Part shown: positions 34,259 through 41,432 of the stretch, piece after piece
Layout: every line of letters starts with the position of its first letter
Position numbering within the stretch: position 1 is the stretch's first letter
Assembly: GCA_030427485.1 (NCBI GenBank)
Contig: JAUICG010000001.1
Span: 186,001 to 250,000 of the forward strand
DNA length: 64,000 nt
Source: Gammaproteobacteria bacterium
GTDB lineage: Bacteria; Pseudomonadota; Gammaproteobacteria; Pseudomonadales; Halieaceae
Direction of reading: 5' to 3'
Notes under the pieces: generated by a model
Told to the model about the DNA's origin: nothing
Database searches by the model: none
The model's input: only the letters and a program-made list of their open reading frames with translations
Translations under genes and position numbers: made by a program

Positions 34259-35662
34259 TTAACGATCCCTTATGATCTTGATCCAGTCACCGGTGCGCGG
34301 CTCGCCTCGCGGATAGAGGCCATTCAACAGCCGCAATTGCGCCTCGGCATCCGCAATGCGTACGCCGCTGGCGAGACTGGCCATGGTGGCGCCCTGCGGT
34401 ACCTGGATGTAATGCACATACAGTCCATTGCTGGCGCCGTGTTCCGCCGGATGCATTGGCCGGAAGCTCTCGATCATCGACAGCAGCCCGGCGTCTGCGG
34501 CGGGGAAGTTTCCCGCTTCGCCATCGAACAGGTAGCTCAGGTTATTGTAATCGATCACTGCCACGCGGCGCGCTGCGGCGCCGCTGCCGACGACGCCTGT
34601 ATAGCCCTTCAGTCCCGCCTGGTCGAGTGCTTTTCCAGCGCTGAGCGTAGCGCTGAGGCTGCTTTCGAGTACGGCCTGGGGAGTGGCGTCCTGGTCGCGA
34701 CGGCGCACTGTGATAGTCAGCTCAGCGCTGCCGTCCGGCGCGCTGGCGACGATAGCCCTGGCCCCGGCATTGACGTTCCAGTCCAGCGGTCGCTCAAAGG
34801 TGAATGACAGTTTGTTGTGGTAGTAACGGTCCTCCGAGCGGTCACTCGGCACACTCTCGCCCCATACCAGGCCCTCGATATGGCGTTTGAATTCACCGGG
34901 CAGGGACGGGTCCTCAACCTGTTTGCTTGCGTCGAGTTCGCCGGCGGTCTTTATGACCTGCTTGAGTCGCTGGTCATTGCGCGGATGAGTGGCGTAGAGG
35001 CCGTGATAAGTCGCCACCCGCTTGCCGCCGGCCTTCGCTTTTACCCGCTGGAACTGTTCCTGGTCCTTTAGCGCGCCAATCACTTCCAGCAGGGACTCCG
35101 GGTCGTAGCCGGCGTTATACATGTATTGCGCGCCCAGTCCGTCCGCTTCCAGTTCCATATCCCGCCCGTAGCCGCTGACGAGTTCGGTGCCGTACATAGT
35201 CGAGGCTGTGGCGAGGTCGCCGCTGCCCGTTAATACATAGGTCGTGGTGGCGACCACCTTGTTGGCAACCGAGGCCGCCTGTTGCCGGCTGTGGTGACTG
35301 GCCGTGACGTGGCCGATTTCATGGGCCAGTACCCCCGCCAACTCCGCTTCGTTTTCCAGGTAGGCCAGCAGGCCGCGATTGATGTAGATAAAACCGCCGG
35401 GCAGGGCGAAGGCATTGATATCCGGGCTGTCGACCACGGTGAACGTGAAAGTCGTGCCGGGTTCATCGCTGCCGGCAACCAGGCGCTGGCCTACCCGATT
35501 CACATAGGCCTGCAGTTCAGGGTCGTCATAGGCGGCGCCCTGCGTGATCATTTCCTGGTGCATCTCCCTGCCGGTCGACGCGCTGCCGGCGCAAGCTGAC
35601 AGTAGGGTCAGAAGCGGGAGGATTGCCGTGAGGGCCAATGCGGTGCTGTACAGGCTGCGCAT
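34259..35662 (-). CDS. M48 family metalloprotease lipoprotein
   Basis: A 467-residue protein related to BepA/LoiP/YggG. The lipobox LSAC at 21-24 predicts a lipid-anchored periplasmic enzyme. The zinc site HEIGH is at 114-118, and the third ligand Glu lies in DMELEADGLGAQYM. After a ~200-residue middle domain the protein ends in a LysM-like module (VHYIQVPQGATMASLASG...LYPRGEPRTGDWIKII). Relatives police outer-membrane protein assembly. An AGGAG site precedes the ATG. It fits an envelope-assembly role for the operon. Confidence 0.88.
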   Translation of the reverse strand: MRSLYSTALALTAILPLLTLLSACAGSASTGREMHQEMITQGAAYDDPELQAYVNRVGQRLVAGSDEPGTTFTFTVVDSPDINAFALPGGFIYINRGLLAYLENEAELAGVLAHEIGHVTASHHSRQQAASVANKVVATTTYVLTGSGDLATASTMYGTELVSGYGRDMELEADGLGAQYMYNAGYDPESLLEVIGALKDQEQFQRVKAKAGGKRVATYHGLYATHPRNDQRLKQVIKTAGELDASKQVEDPSLPGEFKRHIEGLVWGESVPSDRSEDRYYHNKLSFTFERPLDWNVNAGARAIVASAPDGSAELTITVRRRDQDATPQAVLESSLSATLSAGKALDQAGLKGYTGVVGSGAAARRVAVIDYNNLSYLFDGEAGNFPAADAGLLSMIESFRPMHPAEHGASNGLYVHYIQVPQGATMASLASGVRIADAEAQLRLLNGLYPRGEPRTGDWIKIIRDR

Positions 35663-35673
35663 ACCGATATCTC

Positions 35674-36330
35674 CTATTGCTCGCTGGACAGGAACTCCAG
35701 TAGTTGCTGGCCGATACCGTCGCAGGCCGTTCCCTGTACCGGCGCGATAATCGGAATCGGCACAATTACCGCAGGCATATAGGACTGTCCGGTGGCGCTG
35801 GTATTGACATGGCCCACCGCGGTTTTGTCAGTGAAGTCCCAGATGGTCGCTTCGTAATTTGCATCGTGACTCCAGGTGCCAAATCCGAAGCAGCCACCCA
35901 GGCTGCATGCCATGGAGCCACTGCCGCCGGTGCGTTCGGTGGAGCCGTCCAGCCAGATCATATATTCGACTTTCAGCGCGGCCATCTTCTCGGCGACGGG
36001 TTCCTGTCGCAACAGGCGCTCTATATCAACAGGGTGCAGCGGCGCGGTGCGTGGCTCAAACCAGGGGTAGACGGCATTGAGGAACTCCAGCTCGTCGATG
36101 ACCGTGATGGAGTTGTCGCCCGAGGCGATATAGTCGCCCACGCAGCGGACAAAATCCGGCTCCGTTTCATAGTCGCTGGCGTGGCGTCGACCGAGGATCA
36201 CCACGCTGTCCCCGCCCAGGCCCGCGGTGGGTTTGTTGTACACCATCTCGTCAACCGTGGCCGTTACGCAGGCGGAAAGCAGCGGAATGCCAACGCAATA
36301 AAACACTGTACGCAGAGACAATGCCATCAT
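35674..36330 (-). CDS. Putative lipoprotein, unknown function
   Basis: A 218-residue protein with lipobox LLSAC ending at residue 21. I do not recognise a family. Visible features are a Gly/Cys-rich stretch (MACSLGGCFGFGTW), which may form a disulfide, and a hydrophobic PAVIVPIPIIAPV segment near the end. The start overlaps the stop of the preceding gene in an ATGA junction. Confidence 0.7.
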   Translation of the reverse strand: MMALSLRTVFYCVGIPLLSACVTATVDEMVYNKPTAGLGGDSVVILGRRHASDYETEPDFVRCVGDYIASGDNSITVIDELEFLNAVYPWFEPRTAPLHPVDIERLLRQEPVAEKMAALKVEYMIWLDGSTERTGGSGSMACSLGGCFGFGTWSHDANYEATIWDFTDKTAVGHVNTSATGQSYMPAVIVPIPIIAPVQGTACDGIGQQLLEFLSSEQ

Positions 36331-36977
36331 GGGGACACCGATTCTGTCTGCACACCCTGTTCCTGCAGCCAGTTCCGCACCGCCGGAACCCGGGTGAAGT
36401 TTGTCGCGAAATTAGCCCCGGCGTCGCGTAGCGCCATTACCGCCGCCAGGTTAACCGCCTCCTGGTCACTTTGCAGAAAGCCGGTCGGTGTCTTGCCGTA
36501 GCTGGTCATATTCCACTCGGCGACCGGTGTGCCGCCGGCGCTGAGCAACTCGAATCGGTAACGCATCCAGATTTCATACACCTTGACTTTGGTGTGCCTG
36601 GGTATAGCGTACTGCAGTTCCTCTACATGCGGGACCAGAATCGCATCGACATTCGCTACCGGCTGGCCCGCGCTGGGTGGTCGGGTGAGTTGCACGACTT
36701 TCGTGAACATACCGTCCAGCAGGGTATTCCACATTTGCACCTGCGCGACGCCGGTACTGACGATCCAGCTGGATTCCTGCCGCGACTTGGACTCGTCGAA
36801 AAACTCGTGCCCGGCGAAGTCATCGCCATACCAGACGCCGAGGGTCATCGGCAGCGGTTCAATCAGCGGTGCCGGGAACTTGCCCTCGACAACAACATGC
36901 GCCGGGCCGCAGCCTGGCAACAGCCCTGTCAGCATGACTGCCAGCAGCAGTCGGGTAACGCGGCTAACGGAAATCAT
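36327..36977 (-). CDS. Putative lipoprotein, unknown function
   Basis: A 216-residue protein with lipobox LLPGC. The mature part is a mixed alpha/beta domain starting VVVEGKFPAPLIEPLP, with a block reading VDAILVPHVEELQYAIPRH, similar in style to periplasmic lipoproteins of the LptE/CsgG-associated kind, but no firm family match. The ATG at 36977 is preferred over an upstream TTG at 36989; either overlaps the end of the vWA gene, suggesting coupled translation. Confidence 0.68.
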   Translation of the reverse strand: MISVSRVTRLLLAVMLTGLLPGCGPAHVVVEGKFPAPLIEPLPMTLGVWYGDDFAGHEFFDESKSRQESSWIVSTGVAQVQMWNTLLDGMFTKVVQLTRPPSAGQPVANVDAILVPHVEELQYAIPRHTKVKVYEIWMRYRFELLSAGGTPVAEWNMTSYGKTPTGFLQSDQEAVNLAAVMALRDAGANFATNFTRVPAVRNWLQEQGVQTESVSP

Positions 36978-37965
36978 TGAGCGCGACAAAAGTGCCCCCG
37001 TTGCGACGAGTGAGTTCCCGCATCAGCGTGGCAAAGCGAATTCCTGTGCCCTGCAAATGCGGTGCGCGGCTGAACTGCGTGGGAAATCCCACCGCGTGAA
37101 TACGCACCAGGCGATTGCCGTTGGCATCCGTCCGGTTGATGCGATCCACGGTATCGAGCACCTGCGTGATGGAGGGCCCGGTGAATTCATCCCCGAACAC
37201 GTAGATGCTGATTTTCTTGTCGGGCGCCGCGAAGGTCCGTATCGCCGCCTCGATGCCTTCCACCGGGCTGGAGTTGCTGAAAATGCTCCAGCCGCGCAGG
37301 TTTTGCACGATGATTTTGCGGCGCCCCGGGGTATCGGGAATCCACTTGCCGCGGTAGCTGCTGAACAGGTAGTTGCCCATATCGTTCATTACCTGGATAC
37401 CCTTCACCTTTGGGTAGATGGCCAGTGTCGCCTCGATCTCCTCCAGTACCCGATTCCATGCGTAGGAAAACATCGAACCCGAGGTGTCGATAACAAAAAT
37501 TATATACTCGCTGTCGACGGGAATACCCCCGATTAACTGGTTCTTCGACTGGTGCTGCGTTCCCAGCAGCCGCTGCATTTCCTCTGACAACTGCTGCTTC
37601 GCCGACGCCAGTTGACCGGCGATCGCCGAATTGCTGCTGTTCTCGACCTGCAGGCTGTCATAGCGCGATTTGGCGCTGGCCATCTGGCCGCGCAGAATCG
37701 CTATGCGCTCCTCGTGTTCTGACAGCTGTTCCTGCTTTGCGTTCAAATCGCGATTGAGAACCCTGGTCTCACCGCGCAGCTCGAACAACTGTTCCTGCAA
37801 CGCCGCCAACTTGCCCTCGAGGTTGACGGTAGAGGCTTCAAGGATTTGCGGCTGCACGGTCTTGGTGATCATCAGCAGCAGAATGATCGCGCCGAAGCCA
37901 CAGCAGATCACGTCGAGAAACGACAGCGAGAACTCGGCAACGCCTCTGCCCTTGCGCCGCGCCAT
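36964..37965 (-). CDS. Membrane-anchored coiled-coil vWA protein, copy 2
   Basis: A 333-residue inner-membrane protein. A short cytoplasmic tail is followed by SFLDVICCGFGAIILLLMIT as one TM helix (about 15-35). A coiled coil runs from about 45 to 130 (LEGKLAALQEQLFELRGE...), then a vWA domain from about 155 with an intact MIDAS start DTSGSM. Topology places the vWA domain in the periplasm. The same N-terminal anchor occurs in the gene before it. The start overlaps that gene's stop by one base (TGATG). The layout of TM helix plus periplasmic module mirrors TolR/ExbD/MotB partners of TolQ-type channels. Confidence 0.82.
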   Translation of the reverse strand: MARRKGRGVAEFSLSFLDVICCGFGAIILLLMITKTVQPQILEASTVNLEGKLAALQEQLFELRGETRVLNRDLNAKQEQLSEHEERIAILRGQMASAKSRYDSLQVENSSNSAIAGQLASAKQQLSEEMQRLLGTQHQSKNQLIGGIPVDSEYIIFVIDTSGSMFSYAWNRVLEEIEATLAIYPKVKGIQVMNDMGNYLFSSYRGKWIPDTPGRRKIIVQNLRGWSIFSNSSPVEGIEAAIRTFAAPDKKISIYVFGDEFTGPSITQVLDTVDRINRTDANGNRLVRIHAVGFPTQFSRAPHLQGTGIRFATLMRELTRRNGGTFVALNDFR

Positions 37966-39056
37966 CAGGGCCAGTCTCGCGAGGGGCTCATCAGCGATCC
38001 CCTGGTGTGCAGAGCCAGTTGCCACAGTTCGGACACGGCCATCGGGTCTCCCTCCATCGGTGCCAGTATGATGTTTACCGGTACCCGTCCGGGCAGTTGC
38101 CTGATCGCCTGTGCGTACAATTTCTGCCGCTCGGGGCCGGTCACCTTGTTGCTGCGCGGCGGCGTGGTGCCCTGCGTGGGCAGGCCGTCGGTGATCAGGA
38201 AAATATTGTCCGGCGCGGGCGACAGCTTGTGCAGGGCGAGAAAGGCATTTTCCAGGCTGGTGCCGCCACTGGGTGTGATGTTGTGCAGCGCGCGGCTGAC
38301 TTCGCCCAGCTGCGCCTGGTTGGCCACCTCCAGCCATTTGCCCTCGGTACCCGACAGGGCCGGCCTGGCGAGCGTGTTGAAGGTGATGACCTGGTATTTG
38401 CTGGACACGGGAAGTTGCGCGATCAGCCAGTCCACCGTGTTCAGGCTTTTCGTCCATTTCTCGGCCTTGCGCTGCACGGATTCTCCCATATTGCGCAGGC
38501 GTATGATCTGCACCAGCTTTTCCGCCAGCATGCTGGCGGAGACATCGAGCAGAATCGCGATGTTCTTCCCGCCGAGGTTGAGCCCGGTCAGGTATTGGCG
38601 GTTGCCGTCGCCGATAAAGTCCCTGGCGTTGGCGCCGGTATTTTCCGTCGCGGATTGTCGCAATTCCTTGACCTCGCTCTCCAGTGACAGCAATTCGGCT
38701 TTCAGGCTCTCGATATCCTGGCTTTCTGTGTAACCCTCATCCCTGCGACTCTTTATCTGCGCCTCGAATTTCTCGGTGTCCTCGGCGATGCGTGTCGCGA
38801 GCCCCTGGGCTTCAACCATTTTCTGGTCAACCTCCGATAGTGAATTGCGCAGCCTTACCTTGTCTTTCTCGCCCTCCCTGACATCCTCCTCAAGTAAACT
38901 GACCTCCGACAGCACGTTTTCGTTCAGTATGGTCGACTCTTCCTCGATCGCGTGGTTCATGATCAGGAATACGAGAATCACCGCGCCAAAGCCACAGGAC
39001 ATGATGTCCAGGAAACTCAGGTTGAACGTGGTGAACTCGCGCTTCTTTTTGGCCAT
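37965..39056 (-). CDS. Membrane-anchored coiled-coil vWA protein, copy 1
   Basis: A 363-residue paralogue of the next gene. The anchor is SFLDIMSCGFGAVILVFLIM at about 14-33, then an acidic coiled coil (about 40-135) and a vWA domain with MIDAS DVSAS and a later TPSGGTSLENAF. A glycine-rich GGTS is the usual second MIDAS threonine site. The frame is open to 39092, but the ATG at 39056 (MAKKKREFTT) gives the family-like start. With the MotA/TolQ-type gene two genes earlier it probably forms an ion-driven inner-membrane complex. Confidence 0.82.
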   Translation of the reverse strand: MAKKKREFTTFNLSFLDIMSCGFGAVILVFLIMNHAIEEESTILNENVLSEVSLLEEDVREGEKDKVRLRNSLSEVDQKMVEAQGLATRIAEDTEKFEAQIKSRRDEGYTESQDIESLKAELLSLESEVKELRQSATENTGANARDFIGDGNRQYLTGLNLGGKNIAILLDVSASMLAEKLVQIIRLRNMGESVQRKAEKWTKSLNTVDWLIAQLPVSSKYQVITFNTLARPALSGTEGKWLEVANQAQLGEVSRALHNITPSGGTSLENAFLALHKLSPAPDNIFLITDGLPTQGTTPPRSNKVTGPERQKLYAQAIRQLPGRVPVNIILAPMEGDPMAVSELWQLALHTRGSLMSPSRDWP

Positions 39057-39060
39057 TGCG

Positions 39061-40353
39061 CTAGGCCCTGACCTCGATAAGAATGGCAGCATCCCCGCCC
39101 GCGCCGGTCGCGATGCTATCCCCGGTGTCGAGCAGCTGGCCGGGTCGATAGGCAGTGCCGTTCACCGTGGCGCCGGATGTTGCACCACGCAGCTGCCAGC
39201 CCGCGTCATCGCGGTAGATCTCGCACCCGCCATCCAGCGCAGTGCCCGCCGCGAGCAGGGGCTGTGCCACATGTCGGTGCAGCAGGTGCGTGGCCCGGGG
39301 AGACACCGGTCTGGCCGGGGGTGGTGCAGGCGGCGCTGCGGCCGGTGCTGTTCCGGGCTCTCCGGCGGCGGGTCCGGCAGGTGGCTCCGCGCAGGGCAGG
39401 GCGGTGATAAAACTCAGCGCCTGTTCACGCTGTACCAGGCGGTCCTCATGCAGTTTCAGGGCCCGACGCAGGTCTTCGGCCTGCAGTATATCCAGTTGCG
39501 CGAACGTGCTGGTCAGCCCGGGCAGCAAGGCCGCCAGCGGGTCGGCGATCACCCGGTCGTCCGGCTGCAATATGCCTATGGTGTCACTGGCGCTGTCGAA
39601 CAGGCGTTTGCCGGCGGACCGCAACTGCTCCCTGCCGATGCGGGCCTGGTAACCGTTGATATCCAGGTTGGTCTCCGCGCTGGTGTGCAGCGCGCGCAGC
39701 GCCGCGGGTAATTCGTCGTACAATTGCTGCTCGGTGGCCGCCTTGCGCCGCGGGTCGAAGCGGGTCTGGCGCACGAACTCGGCCGCTATCAGTTCCACCA
39801 GCCGCTCCTGTAACTGCAGCAGGCCGCATCCGGGCAAGGGCACAGTGCGCTGCAGCTCCACTTTGCCATCGCGTTCAGTGAGTTGAGAGATCACCGCCTG
39901 GTGGAGCTGTATTTCCAGGTGAAACAGGCGTCCGCCCCGGCTGTAGAGACTGCCCAGCGCGACGCTGCGATTGACCAGGCCAACCGCATCGAAGGGGCAC
40001 TGCTGTACGATACCCAGCAACAGCGCGAGCTGTTCATGTTGCATGCTGCCCGACACCGCCAGCAACAGTTCATCGGGCCTGTTGGCCTCGGCGTGCAACT
40101 GCTTGAGGTGGGCGTGCACCAGGTCACCGGTGTGGCGCGCCGGACCGAGGGCCGGCTGCAATACTTCCGTGCTGAGCTGCCACCAGAAGCGCGTATTGAT
40201 GTCGCGTGGCTGCAGTCGGGCGGCGGCGCGTGCCGGGACCCCGAACACGTAGTCTTTTCCCTGCAACAGGGCGTAGCCGGGGCTTTGCACCAGCGCGTCC
40301 TGATGCCACAGCGTCAGGTTGCTGTCGTTCAGGTCAAGCAGTCCGATACTCAT
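39061..40353 (-). CDS. Degenerate Hsp70/actin-fold protein with C-terminal FHA-like module
   Basis: A 430-residue protein. Residues 1-310 look like an Hsp70-type ATPase domain (DELLLAVSGSMQHEQLALLL; FVRQTRFDPRRKAATEQQLYDELPAAL), but phosphate loops are degraded (LLDLNDSN in place of DLGTS-like; LFHLEIQLHQ in place of a DxGG loop), so nucleotide hydrolysis is doubtful. A Pro/Ala-rich linker (about 325-345) leads to a beta-rich C-terminal module (GCEIYRDDAGWQLRG...LLDTGDSI) resembling an FHA domain. It overlaps the channel gene by one base (TAATG). A cytoplasmic adaptor is the likeliest role; confidence in the fold is moderate. Confidence 0.55.
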   Translation of the reverse strand: MSIGLLDLNDSNLTLWHQDALVQSPGYALLQGKDYVFGVPARAAARLQPRDINTRFWWQLSTEVLQPALGPARHTGDLVHAHLKQLHAEANRPDELLLAVSGSMQHEQLALLLGIVQQCPFDAVGLVNRSVALGSLYSRGGRLFHLEIQLHQAVISQLTERDGKVELQRTVPLPGCGLLQLQERLVELIAAEFVRQTRFDPRRKAATEQQLYDELPAALRALHTSAETNLDINGYQARIGREQLRSAGKRLFDSASDTIGILQPDDRVIADPLAALLPGLTSTFAQLDILQAEDLRRALKLHEDRLVQREQALSFITALPCAEPPAGPAAGEPGTAPAAAPPAPPPARPVSPRATHLLHRHVAQPLLAAGTALDGGCEIYRDDAGWQLRGATSGATVNGTAYRPGQLLDTGDSIATGAGGDAAILIEVRA

Positions 40354-41150
40354 TAGCCGGCCACCAGGAAACGCAGCAGGCGCTTGTCGGCATAGCGTTG
40401 GCTGTCCAGTACCAGGCGTTCCTGCGAGAGCTGCAACTGGTGCAGGCAGAACATGATGATGATGCTCAGTACCAGCGCGACGAACGTGCTGTTGAATGCC
40501 ACCCCGAGACTGGCGGTGACGCCCGATATGTCACCCTCGACGGCCTTGTAGGCCTGCCCGAGGGCATCGCCGATACCGCGCACGGTACCGATAAACCCGA
40601 TCGAGGGAATCGCCCAGGCGATATAGCGCACCATGGACATTTCAGAGTCCAGACGGTCCGATTCGATCTCGCAGTTCTCCTTGATGGTTTCAGAGACGGC
40701 CTGGATTGAGCCTGTGGTGGCAAAGCGTTGCAGCGCCGAGAGCAGGGTACGCGGCAGCAGATAATCCTGTTCGGCCTCCGGCAGGGCTTCCAGCGCGCGG
40801 CTGTACTCGCGTGCATCTTCCGGCAGCACCGTCGTTCCCTCGGGGATGTCCAGCAGGCGCCGCTCCAGCATGTTGCGCTCGTGCATGCCGCGCCGTCCCT
40901 TGTAGCCCATGATGGCCAGCGCCCAGATCAACAGGATGAAACAGGATTCCTGCTCGTAGTCGCCGATCACCACGGCCAGGCTGCGCGTGGTAACGAAGTC
41001 CGGGTCCGCAGCCTGCTGGGCCGCCTCGCGCTCGAGATGGGCTTTTGCGCTGGGCCGGATGACACCGACGTACACGGCATGTACCACGATGATCGCAATC
41101 AGTAGCGCAAACAGTTGGTAGATGAATTCGGATGACATTCTTTGCTTCAT
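40353..41150 (-). CDS. MotA/TolQ/ExbB family proton-channel subunit
   Basis: A 265-residue inner-membrane protein. Helices are visible at about 9-30, 66-83, 168-190 and 212-238. The family core is AIPSIGFIGTVRGIGDAL and GVTASLGVAFNSTFVALVLSI, carrying the conserved polar TM threonine/serine residues. MotA/TolQ/ExbB pentamers use the ion gradient to drive a dimer of single-TM partners. No TolR/ExbD gene is present; the two vWA proteins just downstream have the matching topology. An alternative start is the ATG at 41138. Confidence 0.88.
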   Translation of the reverse strand: MKQRMSSEFIYQLFALLIAIIVVHAVYVGVIRPSAKAHLEREAAQQAADPDFVTTRSLAVVIGDYEQESCFILLIWALAIMGYKGRRGMHERNMLERRLLDIPEGTTVLPEDAREYSRALEALPEAEQDYLLPRTLLSALQRFATTGSIQAVSETIKENCEIESDRLDSEMSMVRYIAWAIPSIGFIGTVRGIGDALGQAYKAVEGDISGVTASLGVAFNSTFVALVLSIIIMFCLHQLQLSQERLVLDSQRYADKRLLRFLVAG

Positions 41151-41159
41151 TGGGGCGTC

Positions 41160-41429
41160 CTATATATCCACCGGGAAAGAAACGGGTACATCTTCGGATA
41201 TCTCCTCCGACGCGCGGTAGTCAAAGGGGGAATTGGCGGAGCCTGCGCTGGCGGTGTTCGCGGCTGGCTTGTCAGGCGCTGGCGCCTGCCCTGTCGCCGC
41301 GGGCTCATTCGCCGCTCCTGTGTCTGCCGGGGCGCTGGAACCGCTTGACTGCTCGGGCTGCGCATGGAGTGGTGTCGCCCCCAGCAACAGGACGAGGCAC
41401 ATCAGGGTCATTTGTCGAAAACTGATCAT
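41160..41429 (-). CDS. Small exported Ala/Pro-rich protein
   Basis: An 89-residue protein with signal peptide ending LLLGATPLHA and a low-complexity Ser/Ala/Pro body, then a distinct end PFDYRASEEISEDVPVSFPVDI. It has no recognisable family. It begins 3 bp after the PEGA-SUMF stop and ends 9 bp before the channel gene, so it is clearly part of the operon. The conserved-looking C-terminal tail may be a docking peptide. Confidence 0.65.
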   Translation of the reverse strand: MISFRQMTLMCLVLLLGATPLHAQPEQSSGSSAPADTGAANEPAATGQAPAPDKPAANTASAGSANSPFDYRASEEISEDVPVSFPVDI

Positions 41430-41432
41430 CGC

